A DNA stretch of 64,000 nucleotides from Brevibacterium sp. S111 (lineage in GTDB: Bacteria; Actinomycetota; Actinomycetes; Actinomycetales; Brevibacteriaceae), in NCBI RefSeq assembly GCF_004745075.1, contig NZ_RHFH01000001.1:124001-188000 (forward strand), written 5' to 3'. Below, piece after piece: positions 26,236 through 34,958 of the stretch; the first letter of the stretch is position 1; every line of letters starts with the position of its first letter. The notes under the pieces were generated by a model. The model ran no database searches, was not told where the DNA came from, and saw nothing but the letters and a program-made list of their open reading frames with translations. The position numbers were made by a program, and so were the translations under genes.

Positions 26236-26838
26236 TCACAGTCGTGTGGCGATGAGGACGAGGAAGTCGCTGCCGGCGTCGAAGGGGTGCAGTTCCCAGG
26301 TGGAGAACCTCTGATCGACGAACATCCCGGTGGCCCTGAGATCGTCGGCGAAATCATCGAAATCGTAGCCGCGTCCGGCGCCGAACCCGGACACGAAGCG
26401 GCCGCCGTGCTTGAGCGTGGACTTGATGTTGCTCAGGGTCTGCCGGCGGGAGGCCGGGTCGAGGAAGGCGAGCACATTGCCGGCGCAGAAGGCCACGTCG
26501 ATCTCATCGATCCCGGTCCCTGCGAAATCGAAGTCGGCGAGATCGCCGGTGTGCCATTCCCCGCTTGGGTAGTCCTCCTCGGCGACGGAGATGAGGAATT
26601 CGTCGAGATCGACGCCGTATACAGTGTGCCCTTCTTCGATGAGCAGACCGCCGGCCCGCCCCGTGCCGCAGCCGGCGTCGAGGATCCGAGCTTCGCGCGG
26701 AGCCATCGCGTTGACGAGTCGGGCCTCTCCCCCGATGTCGTGCCCGGCGGCGACGTGTTTGCGCCACATCTCGGCATAGTTCGCCGAATGCTCAGGGTTG
26801 ACCCTGCGGACCTGGTTCCACTTGTGATCGAAGCTCAT
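26236..26838 (-). CDS. Class I SAM-dependent methyltransferase
   Basis: A 200-residue Rossmann methyltransferase. Motif I is ARILDAGCGTGRAGGLL (about residues 50-66), the acidic end of strand 2 is YGVDLDEFLI, and motif post-II/III is IDVAFCAGNVLAFLDP. The substrate is unknown. It is a standalone gene between the ABM protein and a LysR regulator and has no obvious partner. Confidence 0.85.
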   Translation of the reverse strand: MSFDHKWNQVRRVNPEHSANYAEMWRKHVAAGHDIGGEARLVNAMAPREARILDAGCGTGRAGGLLIEEGHTVYGVDLDEFLISVAEEDYPSGEWHTGDLADFDFAGTGIDEIDVAFCAGNVLAFLDPASRRQTLSNIKSTLKHGGRFVSGFGAGRGYDFDDFADDLRATGMFVDQRFSTWELHPFDAGSDFLVLIATRL

Positions 26839-26886
26839 GGCCTCATCCTAGGACGATTTCACAGCTCCCGACGTCGAGGTCGGTGC

Positions 26887-27762
26887 TCACACGAACACTT
26901 CGGCGATGACCGCGGCCACGGCACTGACCGGATCGCTCGGGTCCGGGGAGGTGAGCACGATGATCTCACGCCCTCCCGCCTCGGCGACGGGATGCAGATC
27001 GACATCGGGCCCGCTCAGGGACATCATGATCGGCGTCGCCAGGGTCAGGCCCAGCCCGGTCCCGGCGAGTGCAAGGGCGACCGCGGTGTCGGTGACGATG
27101 TGCGTCTCCTTCGCATTGATTCCCAGCGCCGAGGTGGCCAGACGCATCGCTCGGCCGAAGAGCTCCTCGGCCGGTGGGAGGATCCAATCCGCCTCGGCCA
27201 GTTCCGTCTCCCCCGGTCGAGGCCGGCCGGTGGGCACGACGATGCCGAAGTCCTCCTTCGCCACCGCCTCCCAGCTCAGCCCGCGCATCGGCGGCAGCGG
27301 CACCGCCGGATAGTTGATCCCGATCCCCAGATCGATGACTCCGTCGATGACGGCCGCTGACATCGACTCCACATTGATCTCCCGTGCCCGGACCTCGATG
27401 TGCGGGTGGCGCTGCGCCAACCGGTGCACGACTTGCGGCAGCGCTGTCATCGATGCGGATCCGAACACGCCGAGGGTGACGATCGCTTCGCTGCGGAAGT
27501 CGCGGCCGAGCATCGCCATCTCGGCCTGCTTCTGGGCGGCGAGGATGTTCCGTGCACGCGGCAGCAGGGTGCGCCCGGCCTCGGCGAGGATGAGCCCGCG
27601 GCCGCGGCGGACGAACAGTTCGGAGTCGACGACCTTGCGCAGTGCGGCGATGTGCTGGGACACCGCGCCCACGCTGTAGCCGAGGTGGTCGGCTGCGCGC
27701 GTCATCGATCCCAGTTCGGCCACCGCGACGAAGGTGCGCAGCTGCCCGAGTGTCCACGTCAT
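26887..27762 (-). CDS. LysR-family transcriptional regulator
   Basis: A 291-residue LysR regulator. The N-terminal winged HTH is LRTFVAVAELGSMTRAADHL, then GYSVGAVSQHIAALRKVVDSELFVRRGRG. The periplasmic-binding-like effector domain follows from about residue 90. It is divergent from the FAD oxidase-aldehyde dehydrogenase pair (179 bases between starts) and is probably its activator. The effector is likely the pathway substrate or intermediate. Confidence 0.92.
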   Translation of the reverse strand: MTWTLGQLRTFVAVAELGSMTRAADHLGYSVGAVSQHIAALRKVVDSELFVRRGRGLILAEAGRTLLPRARNILAAQKQAEMAMLGRDFRSEAIVTLGVFGSASMTALPQVVHRLAQRHPHIEVRAREINVESMSAAVIDGVIDLGIGINYPAVPLPPMRGLSWEAVAKEDFGIVVPTGRPRPGETELAEADWILPPAEELFGRAMRLATSALGINAKETHIVTDTAVALALAGTGLGLTLATPIMMSLSGPDVDLHPVAEAGGREIIVLTSPDPSDPVSAVAAVIAEVFV

Positions 27763-27796
27763 GGAGGCATCCTAGCTGTCTTTAGGTTTCCTCAAC

Positions 27797-27814
27797 AGAG
27801 TGTTCACAAACTCT
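27797..27814. promoter_or_regulatory. Candidate LysR site in the divergent region
   Basis: AGAGT-gttcacaa-ACTCT is a 5-bp inverted repeat with an 8-nt spacer, 35 bases before the lysR start. It lies between the divergent genes at 27762 and 27942. LysR boxes are loose inverted repeats of this kind. Confidence 0.35.
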
Positions 27815-27941
27815 CTCTTGTCCTTAACTGTGAGGGCGAGCACAATGGGGGAAAGTCGCAGTCCGCCGACATCGACGTCGGCGTCTTTCGCCTCTGCGGC
27901 GGCCAAAGGCGGTCGCCGCGGGGGCAGACAGGGAGGTCACA

Positions 27942-29144
27942 GTGGAGATCCCGACCGCACCGAACACGGATCCGACCACGCCCGAAGGGGTACCGGCGAG
28001 CGCATCGGTGGTCATCATCGGCGCGGGAGTGATGGGCGCGGCCATCGCCTTCCACCTGGCCGAACGAGGCGTCGAAGACGTCGTCATCGTCGAACGCGAC
28101 ACTCCCGGCTCCGGTTCGACGTCGAAAGCGGCAGGAGGTGTGCGCTGCCAGTTCTCCGACGAAGTGAACATCGCCTTGGCCGCGCACGGCCTCGAGGTGC
28201 TGCGGAACTTCGAAACCGATTTCGGAGTCGACATCGACCTCGTGAGCAATGGCTATCTGTTCCTCCTCGACTCCGAGGAGTCCGCGCAGGCCTTCTCCGA
28301 GAATGTGGACCTGCAGCAGCGGATGGGACTCGACTCGCGCATGCTCACCGTCGCTGAGGTGGCCGAACTCGCCCCGTACGTGAACACCGAAGGGCTCGTG
28401 GCCGGGGCGTTCAACCCCGGTGATGGCCATTGCACCCCCGAGGCGGTCGTGTCCGGGTACATCACGGCCGCTCGCGAACGCGGCGTGCAGGTGCTCAAGG
28501 ACTGCGAGGTGACCGGATTCGAGACCTCAGCCGGACCCGACCGTGAGGTCACCGCGGTGGTGACGGACCACGGCACCATCGCCTGCACCCAGGCCGTGTG
28601 CGCGGCCGGTGCCTGGTCCGGACTCATCGGAGACCTGGCCGGGGTCGATCTTCCGGTGAAGCCGCTGCGACGGGAGATCATGGTCTCGGAACCGGTCGAC
28701 TTCGACACGACCGGGATGCCCTTCACCATCGACTTCACGACCAGCTACTACGTCCACCCGGAAGGTCCCGGTCTGCTCTTCGGCTGCCCCGATGAGGTCG
28801 ATGACTGGTCGTTCAATGACAAACGGGACCCGAATTGGCTGACCACCCTGGCCGAACGCATCGAAGCCCGCACGCCCGCGCTCATCGATGTGGAGGCCAA
28901 ACGCGGATGGGCGGGACTGTACGAGATGACTCCGGACCACAATGCGCTCATCGGTGAGGCCGAAGAGCTGACGGGATTCTTCTACGCCTGCGGGTTCTCC
29001 GGCCACGGTTTCCTCATGGGGCCGGCCGTCGGGGAGGTCGTCGCCGACCTCATGACCGGCCGCACCCCCTTCGTCGACGTGACCCCGATGGACAAACGCC
29101 GTTTCATCACCACCGGACTGCGCAAGGAGCTCAACGTGGTCTGA
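27942..29144 (+). CDS. FAD-dependent amino acid oxidase (sarcosine/pipecolate oxidase-like)
   Basis: A 400-residue DAO-fold oxidase. The FAD motif is VVIIGAGVMGAAIAFHLAERG (residues 23-43), with ERDTPGSGSTSKAAGGVRCQ after it. The C-terminal FAD-binding segment is GFFYACGFSGHGFLMGPAVGE. The start is GTG 27942. The family oxidises secondary or primary amino acids to imines with H2O2. Pairing with an ALDH7-type dehydrogenase and a LysR gene matches the AmaA-AmaB arrangement of L-pipecolate breakdown. Proline or sarcosine are other possible substrates. Confidence 0.85.
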   Translation: MEIPTAPNTDPTTPEGVPASASVVIIGAGVMGAAIAFHLAERGVEDVVIVERDTPGSGSTSKAAGGVRCQFSDEVNIALAAHGLEVLRNFETDFGVDIDLVSNGYLFLLDSEESAQAFSENVDLQQRMGLDSRMLTVAEVAELAPYVNTEGLVAGAFNPGDGHCTPEAVVSGYITAARERGVQVLKDCEVTGFETSAGPDREVTAVVTDHGTIACTQAVCAAGAWSGLIGDLAGVDLPVKPLRREIMVSEPVDFDTTGMPFTIDFTTSYYVHPEGPGLLFGCPDEVDDWSFNDKRDPNWLTTLAERIEARTPALIDVEAKRGWAGLYEMTPDHNALIGEAEELTGFFYACGFSGHGFLMGPAVGEVVADLMTGRTPFVDVTPMDKRRFITTGLRKELNVV

Positions 29145-29194
29145 ACGCCCCACCCCACATACCTTCCTGCACCACCGTCACCGAAAGGACAGCA

Positions 29195-30730
29195 ATGACT
29201 GCACTGCCCACCGACCAGACCATCTCCGACCTTCTCACTGCCGGACTCAGCGCCTGCGGCGTCGACCGATCCGTACTCGAAGGGTCGGTCGCCTCGGCGC
29301 ATCTGCCCGCCCGCTCCCCCATCACCGGCCAGAGGCTCGGCACCCTCGCCGCCGACACCCCGGAGACGGCTGCAGGGAAGATCGGTGCAGCCGCCGAGGC
29401 CTTCGCCTCCTGGCGTGACGTGCCAGGGCCCGTGCGCGGACAGCTCGTCCAGAGGTGGGGCCAGCTGCTGAGTCAGCACAAGGAGGATCTCGCGAAGATC
29501 ATCACCGTCGAGGCCGGAAAAACCCCCTCGGAGGCAGCCGGCGAGGTGCAGGAGATGATCGACATCTGCGAGTTCGCGCTCGGCCAGTCCCGACAGCTGT
29601 GGGGCAAGACCATGCCCAGCGAACGACCCGGACACCGGCTCATGGAGACCTGGCACCCGCTCGGCGTCGTCGGCGTCATCTCCGCGTTCAACTTCCCTGT
29701 GGCCGTGTACTCCTGGAACACTGCCCTGGCCCTGGTGGCCGGGGACTCCGTGGTGTGGAAGCCCTCGGAGAATGCCGTGCTCGCGGCCTTGGGCGCACAG
29801 TCTCTGCTGGCGCGGGCCGCCGCCGAGGTGGGAGCACCAGAAGGGCTCGTCCCGGTCCTCGTCGGAGGCAGGGACATCGGTGATGCGATGGTGCGCGACG
29901 AACGGGTGGCTCTGGTCTCGGCCACGGGATCGGTGCGCATGGGTCGTGAGGTCGGGCCCGTCGTGGCCGAGCGCTTCGGGCGGATCCTGCTCGAACTCGG
30001 CGGCAACAATGCCGCCATCGTCGCGCCGAGCGCCGATATCGAACTGGCTCTGCGCGGTGTCGTCTTCGCCGCCGCCGGAACCGCCGGGCAGCGCTGCACG
30101 ACCCTGCGCCGGCTCATCGTCCACGAATCCATCGCCGATGAGTTCGTCGACAAGATCGTCTCGGCGTATCGGACGCTGAGCATCGGCTCACCGACCGATG
30201 ACGGTGTGCTCGTCGGCCCCCTCATCAACGCAGGCTCCTTCGATGCCATGCAGGCCGCCCTCGAACAGGCCACGGCCGAAGGCGGCGAGGTGCTCTGCGG
30301 CGGAGCACGGGTGCTCGCCGAGGAACGGCCCGATGCCCACTATGTCGAACCGGCGGTGGTGCGGATGCCCGCACAGACAGCGGTGATGGAGTCAGAGACC
30401 TTCGCACCGATCCTCTATGTCGTGACCTATTCGGATCTCGACGAGGCGATCGAGATCCACAACGGGGTCCCGCAGGGCCTGTCCTCGGCGATCTTCACCT
30501 CCGAACTGGCCGAATCGGAGAGATTCTTCTCTCGGTCGGACTGCGGCATCGCCAATGTCAATATCGGCACTTCGGGTGCGGAGATCGGCGGAGCCTTCGG
30601 CGGAGAGAAGGAGACCGGCGGCGGCCGCGAATCCGGCAGCGATTCATGGAAGGCCTATATGCGACAGGCGACGAATACGATCAACTACTCGGGCGAGCTG
30701 CCCCTGGCCCAAGGAGTGGAGTTCCTCTGA
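29195..30730 (+). CDS. Aldehyde dehydrogenase, ALDH7-type (aminoadipate semialdehyde dehydrogenase-like)
   Basis: A 511-residue NAD-dependent aldehyde dehydrogenase. The catalytic Cys is C301 in AGTAGQRCTTLRR and the general base E267 in LLELGGNNAAI. ISAFNFPVAVYSWN and GGEKETGGGRESGSDSWKAYM near the C-terminus resemble antiquitin/AmaB, which oxidise alpha-aminoadipate semialdehyde from piperideine-6-carboxylate. It follows the FAD oxidase by 50 bases and is preceded by a GAAAGGA ribosome site. The pair would take pipecolate (from lysine) to 2-aminoadipate. Confidence 0.88.
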   Translation: MTALPTDQTISDLLTAGLSACGVDRSVLEGSVASAHLPARSPITGQRLGTLAADTPETAAGKIGAAAEAFASWRDVPGPVRGQLVQRWGQLLSQHKEDLAKIITVEAGKTPSEAAGEVQEMIDICEFALGQSRQLWGKTMPSERPGHRLMETWHPLGVVGVISAFNFPVAVYSWNTALALVAGDSVVWKPSENAVLAALGAQSLLARAAAEVGAPEGLVPVLVGGRDIGDAMVRDERVALVSATGSVRMGREVGPVVAERFGRILLELGGNNAAIVAPSADIELALRGVVFAAAGTAGQRCTTLRRLIVHESIADEFVDKIVSAYRTLSIGSPTDDGVLVGPLINAGSFDAMQAALEQATAEGGEVLCGGARVLAEERPDAHYVEPAVVRMPAQTAVMESETFAPILYVVTYSDLDEAIEIHNGVPQGLSSAIFTSELAESERFFSRSDCGIANVNIGTSGAEIGGAFGGEKETGGGRESGSDSWKAYMRQATNTINYSGELPLAQGVEFL

Positions 30731-30793
30731 CGAGCGGGCACTCGGTCCGGCTGACCTCGAACGGGCAGCGGCCCTGTGACGCGCAATCGCCTT

Positions 30794-30857
30794 CAGGTCA
30801 CGCGAAACTCGAAAAAGTCGTCGCCAGTGATGACCTTTTCGAGCTTCGCATTGACTG
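30794..30857. repeat. 64-nt palindromic repeat, copy 1
   Basis: Two outer arms (30794-30815 and 30836-30857) pair at 17 of 22 positions. Between them an inner hairpin forms with GTCGTC and GATGAC. It is about 80% identical (51 of 64) to copy 2 at 31187-31250 when aligned without gaps. It lies between the aldehyde dehydrogenase stop and the small membrane gene. Confidence 0.8.
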
Positions 30858-30899
30858 AGCGAACCGGACGCCCACAACAGGACAAGGTTTCCTGATGAC

Positions 30900-31124
30900 G
30901 TGAGTGAGAATCCGCTGCTACCAGCTGCCTATGATGTGATCTGGTCCGGCGTCGTCCTGCTGCTCGTCGTTCTGCTCATCTGGGCAATGGTGAGCATCGC
31001 CCGATCGGGGCTCGACGCCCGAGTGAGACTCGTCTGGGCGATCATCGTCCTGCTGCTGCCCGTCGTCGGGCCGATCTGCTGGTTCGTCGCGCGACCGCAG
31101 AAGGAGAACGGCGGCCTCAGCTGA
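30900..31124 (+). CDS. Small membrane protein with PLDc_N-type (cardiolipin-synthase N-terminal) domain
   Basis: A 74-residue protein with two membrane helices (about residues 14-36 and 45-65). Its end LLLPVVGPICWFVARPQKEN fits the PLDc_N module found alone in many small actinobacterial proteins. Its role is unknown. The start is GTG 30900 (MSENPLLPAAYD). It is a single gene flanked on both sides by copies of a 64-nt palindromic repeat. Confidence 0.75.
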   Translation: MSENPLLPAAYDVIWSGVVLLLVVLLIWAMVSIARSGLDARVRLVWAIIVLLLPVVGPICWFVARPQKENGGLS

Positions 31125-31186
31125 AGGGCCGTGAGTGCGCATCGCGATCAGCCGCACGAGCCGAAGAGTTAGCGCGTCACTTCTCT

Positions 31187-31250
31187 CAGGTAACGCGAAT
31201 CTCGAAAAACGCGTCGCCGGCGACGACTCTTTCGAGATTCGCGTTACCTG
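31187..31250. repeat. 64-nt palindromic repeat, copy 2
   Basis: The outer arms 31187-31207 and 31230-31250 are perfectly complementary over 21 bases. They enclose a perfect 14-nt palindrome CGTCGCCGGCGACG (31212-31225). The result is a two-stage hairpin or cruciform. The same architecture with about 80% identity occurs at 30794-30857, on the other side of the small membrane gene. Confidence 0.88.
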
Positions 31251-31422
31251 ACGCCGGTCGCGGCGGGGTGAAGAGTCCGCAGCGCCAGCACGCCCACGGC
31301 GGGCCGGGTTCTCTTCCTGCGGCTGTCTCCTTGCCCACAGATGCGCGTGCGGCCGCGACTTCGGGACCGCCGAGGACTAAAATCGACACGAACCCCCTGC
31401 GCATCGTTGAAGGAGAACACCC

Positions 31423-32190
31423 GTGATTGAGCTGAAGACACCCGCCGAGATCGACAAAATGGCGGTCACCGGCCGATTCGTCGCGCAGACATTGGCCGAA
31501 TTGTCTTCGACCGCGGAGCCCGGCATGAACATCATGCACTTGGAGAAGCGCGCGCGGAAGCTCATCGAGGACGCCGGGGCGGTCTCCTGCTACTGGGACT
31601 ACGCACCCTCATTCGGTGAGGGCCCCTTCAGGAACGTCATCTGCCTGTCGGTCAACGACGGCGTCCTCCACGGCAAGCCCCACGATTATGTGATGAAGGA
31701 CGGCGATCTCCTCACCCTCGACTTCGCGGTGTCCATCGACGGCTGGGTCGCCGATGCCGCCCGGTCCGTCGTCGTCGGAAACGGCAGCGAAGAAGACCAG
31801 AAGCTCATCGATTCGACGTGGGCCGGCCTCGAAGCCGGCATCGGTGCCGCCCAGGCCGGCAACCGCCTCGGTGACATCTCGAAGGCGATCGGCGATGTCG
31901 CCGATGCCCAGCGCATCCCCGTCAACCTCGACTTCGGCGGCCACGGACTCGGCCGCACGATGCACGAGGATCCGCACGTGCCCAATCGCGGCAAAGGCGG
32001 TCGCGGTCTCGTCCTCAAACCCGGACTGACGCTGGCGATCGAACCGTGGTGGTCCTTCACTTCGAAGAAGCTCACCGTGGACAAGGACGGCTGGACCCTG
32101 CGCCTTGCCGACGGTTCCCACGGCGCGCATTCGGAGAACACGATCGCCATCACCGAGGATGGTCCACGGGTCCTCACCGCGCTCGACTGA
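31423..32190 (+). CDS. map: Methionine aminopeptidase, type I
   Basis: A 255-residue metalloprotease that removes N-terminal Met. Metal ligands are visible in LTLDFAVSIDGWVADAARS (two Asp), GHGLGRTMHEDP (His), ALAIEPW-like TLAIEPWWS (Glu) and HSENTIAI (Glu). The N-terminus lacks the SH3-binding extension of MetAP1c forms. Start GTG 31423 with GAAGGAG upstream. Monocistronic between an accessory region and radA. Confidence 0.93.
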   Translation: MIELKTPAEIDKMAVTGRFVAQTLAELSSTAEPGMNIMHLEKRARKLIEDAGAVSCYWDYAPSFGEGPFRNVICLSVNDGVLHGKPHDYVMKDGDLLTLDFAVSIDGWVADAARSVVVGNGSEEDQKLIDSTWAGLEAGIGAAQAGNRLGDISKAIGDVADAQRIPVNLDFGGHGLGRTMHEDPHVPNRGKGGRGLVLKPGLTLAIEPWWSFTSKKLTVDKDGWTLRLADGSHGAHSENTIAITEDGPRVLTALD

Positions 32191-32296
32191 CCCGGCCGCC
32201 GCACTTCTGTCAACGGGGCGTCCGACGATGAGATCGTCGGGCGCTCCTTCATCGTCCGCAGATTCTCGTGTCATGGTCTCGTGCCAGAATTGCGGT

Positions 32297-33649
32297 ATGT
32301 CTTTCACGTGTGCCGAATGCGGCTATTCGACGGTCAAATGGCTCGGACGCTGCCCCGAGTGCCAGGCCTGGGGCACCCTCGAGGAGAGGGGCGCGAAGAC
32401 TTCGAAGGTGAAGACCAAGGTCAAGAAGTCCAGTGGGGCGAAACCGATCAATCAGGTCGACTCGACGCTGGCGCAGGCGAAGGAGACGTATGTCTCCGAG
32501 CTCGACCGAGTGCTCGGCGGCGGAATCGTCCCCGGTGCCGTCGTCCTGCTCTCCGGCGAGCCGGGCGTCGGCAAATCGACGCTGCTGCTCGATGTCGCGG
32601 CGAAAGCCGCGATGTTCGGTGCCAAAGTCCTCTACGTCACGGGTGAGGAATCGGCCGGCCAGGTTCGGCTCCGGGCCGAGAGGATCAACGCCCTGGCAGA
32701 CTCGCTCCTGCTTGCCGCGGAGACCGACCTCGGGTCGGTGCTGGGCATGATCGAGGCCGAGGAACCCGAACTGCTCATCGTCGATTCCATCCAGACTCTG
32801 GCCTCCTCCGAGGTCGAAGGCGTCCCCGGTGGTGTCACCCAGGTCCGGGAGGTCGCGGCCGCACTCATCCGGGAAGCGAAGGCCCGGTCCCTGCCCACGG
32901 TCCTCGTCGGCCACATCACGAAGGACGGCACAATCGCCGGACCCCGGCTCCTCGAACACCTCGTCGATGTCGTATGCACCTTCGAGGGAGAGAAGCACTC
33001 TCGCCTGCGTATGCTGCGGGCGGTGAAGAACCGTTTCGGACCCACCGACGACGTGGGCTGCTTCGATATGGCTGAGAACGGCATCCACAGCCTCGAAGAC
33101 CCCTCGGGACTCTTCCTCTCCCGCAGCGGAAACAACCCGCCGGGCACCTGCCTGACGGTGACCCAGGAGGGCAAGCGCCCCCTGCTCGTCGAAGTGCAGT
33201 CGCTGATCACCGAATCCGCCGGCGGCCAGTCACGCCGGTCGGTCTCGGGAGTCGACTCCTCCCGAGTGGCGATGATGCTGGCCGTGCTCAGCCAGAACAT
33301 CCCCGGCGTCCAATTGGCCAAGAACGATGTCTTCGCCGCCACGGTCGGCGGGGCGAAGCTGTCCGAACCGGCCAGCGACTTGGCCATCTGCCTGTCCCTG
33401 GCATCGGCGGTCACGGGCAGACCGCTGGCGAAGAAGTTCGTCGGCATCGGCGAAATCAGTCTGTCCGGGGAGATCCGCAATGTCCCCAACCTCGGACAGC
33501 GGCTCAACGAGGCCCGACGTCTGGGCATCACTCATGCCATCGTGGCCAAGGAGGCCATGCGCAATGTGTCGACACCGGACACTATGACAGTCAGGGAATG
33601 CGAACACATCGCCGAGGCGGTACAGGTCCTGCTGCTCAACGGCGGATGA
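32297..33649 (+). CDS. radA: DNA repair protein RadA (Sms)
   Basis: A 450-residue RecA-like helicase that helps process recombination intermediates. An N-terminal C4 zinc finger (CAECGYSTVKWLGRCPEC) is followed by Walker A SGEPGVGKST, the RadA-specific KNRFGPTDDVG motif and a C-terminal Lon-like domain (from about residue 280). The start is ATG 32297; the open frame upstream is not conserved. In most actinobacteria radA is followed by disA. Here the next gene is a VOC protein. Confidence 0.94.
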   Translation: MSFTCAECGYSTVKWLGRCPECQAWGTLEERGAKTSKVKTKVKKSSGAKPINQVDSTLAQAKETYVSELDRVLGGGIVPGAVVLLSGEPGVGKSTLLLDVAAKAAMFGAKVLYVTGEESAGQVRLRAERINALADSLLLAAETDLGSVLGMIEAEEPELLIVDSIQTLASSEVEGVPGGVTQVREVAAALIREAKARSLPTVLVGHITKDGTIAGPRLLEHLVDVVCTFEGEKHSRLRMLRAVKNRFGPTDDVGCFDMAENGIHSLEDPSGLFLSRSGNNPPGTCLTVTQEGKRPLLVEVQSLITESAGGQSRRSVSGVDSSRVAMMLAVLSQNIPGVQLAKNDVFAATVGGAKLSEPASDLAICLSLASAVTGRPLAKKFVGIGEISLSGEIRNVPNLGQRLNEARRLGITHAIVAKEAMRNVSTPDTMTVRECEHIAEAVQVLLLNGG

Positions 33650-33706
33650 GAACCCGGGGAAGAGAAAGTTCGGGACTTTCGGACGGTTTTAGAGCATCCT
33701 TGAGTC

Positions 33707-34099
33707 ATGACCACTACAGTTTTTCCGGCACTGAGAACCACGGATGCGGCGGCCACGATCGCACTGCTGGTCACGCTCGGGTTCACTGAGCGTCTGATGG
33801 TCCGCAATGAGCAGGACCCCGAACTCGTCGACCACGCCGAATACGCACTCGGCGAGACCGGCGGGATCATGATCGGCTCCGTCCGCAATGACGGTTCGGC
33901 ACTCGACGCCGTCGGCGGCAGCTCGATCTACGTCGTCGTCGACACGGAACGCGAAGTCGATCGTCTCTACCAGGAGATCGTCGATATGGGGCATGCGATC
34001 GTCAGACCGGTGGCGACACAGTCCTACGGCGGGCGGGAATTCGACTTCCGCGACCATGACGGCAATTCCTGGGGTGTGGGCTCCTACCGCGGAGCCTGA
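33707..34099 (+). CDS. VOC-superfamily (glyoxalase/bleomycin-resistance-like) protein
   Basis: A 130-residue protein with two beta-alpha-beta-beta-beta modules: VFPALRTTDAAATIALLVTLGF at the start, and SSIYVVVDTEREVDRLY then GREFDFRDHDGNSWGVGSY. The second module keeps the typical ending FRDHDGN-W. The substrate is unknown and could be a small electrophile or a ligand bound without catalysis. It occupies the position where disA is usually found. Confidence 0.85.
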   Translation: MTTTVFPALRTTDAAATIALLVTLGFTERLMVRNEQDPELVDHAEYALGETGGIMIGSVRNDGSALDAVGGSSIYVVVDTEREVDRLYQEIVDMGHAIVRPVATQSYGGREFDFRDHDGNSWGVGSYRGA

Positions 34100-34178
34100 G
34101 CGACACACCCCGAGGAGTCACCCCTGACGCTCTGCCGAGTGGGCTCGGTCGGGCGGGCTCAATCCTGCGCCGCGTGGT

Positions 34179-34934
34179 TCAGTCCTGCGGTTCCTCGGAC
34201 TTCTCTTCCTCGGATTTCTTCTTCTCGTCCTCAGCCTTCTTCTCTTCGGCCTTCTCCGCGTCGCTCTTCTCGAGCTCGAAGCTCGTCGGCTTGCTCTCTT
34301 TGTCGTCGAGTTTGACGATGAGGTCGTACTCGCCGGATGCGAAGTCATCTTTCGCCCGGTTGCAGTTCTTATCGACCTTGACCCGATTCCACTTCAGCTT
34401 CGCCGTCTTCTCCGACTGCGGAGCGAACTCGGTCGAAACCTCGGCATTCTCATCCTTCGATGCCGCGCAGTACTTCGATGACCAGACCACATCGCCGTCC
34501 TTCTCGACGACGAACTCCTGCTGCTTGGTGCCGACCTCGATGAGGCAGGTCGCGGTGTGGCTGTTGCCGATGACCATGCCGAACTCGGGTTCCTGACCGT
34601 CTTTGACCGACTTCGGGTCGACCTTCGCTGTCAGCGAGACTTTGTCGTCGGGGCATTTGCCGCTCGCGGCCTTCTCATCCGGCACGGGTGCTGCGGTGCT
34701 CTGCTCGCTCGTCTGCTCCGGTTCGGCCGTGGTCTCGTCTTCGTCCGAGCTGCCGCTGCCGAGGGCTTTGACGATGCCGACGATGCCCACCACCAGCAGC
34801 ACGAGGACGATGATGGTCAGGACGCTCAAGGTGATACGGCGTCTGCGGTACACGTGAGCAGGCAGCTTCCCGCTAGACTGGCGGGGCTGTCCGGCAGCTC
34901 TGTTCGGCTGCGAACCACGATTGGAAGGAGTCAT
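34179..34934 (-). CDS. Conserved membrane-anchored protein with acidic tails (Rv3587c-like position)
   Basis: A 251-residue protein: polar N-terminus, one membrane helix (ITLSVLTIIVLVLLVVGIVGIV, about residues 34-56), an acidic Thr/Ser/Glu linker, then an extracellular beta-rich domain with four cysteines (SGKCPDD, TATCLIEVG, SSKYCAAS, DKNCNRA; two likely disulfides). It ends with a Lys/Glu-rich tail (about 30 residues). Position between radA and mutY on the opposite strand matches mycobacterial Rv3587c. The function is unknown. Confidence 0.75.
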   Translation of the reverse strand: MTPSNRGSQPNRAAGQPRQSSGKLPAHVYRRRRITLSVLTIIVLVLLVVGIVGIVKALGSGSSDEDETTAEPEQTSEQSTAAPVPDEKAASGKCPDDKVSLTAKVDPKSVKDGQEPEFGMVIGNSHTATCLIEVGTKQQEFVVEKDGDVVWSSKYCAASKDENAEVSTEFAPQSEKTAKLKWNRVKVDKNCNRAKDDFASGEYDLIVKLDDKESKPTSFELEKSDAEKAEEKKAEDEKKKSEEEKSEEPQD

Positions 34935-34958
34935 CGCTTTGAGCCTAGGCCGAAGCGA

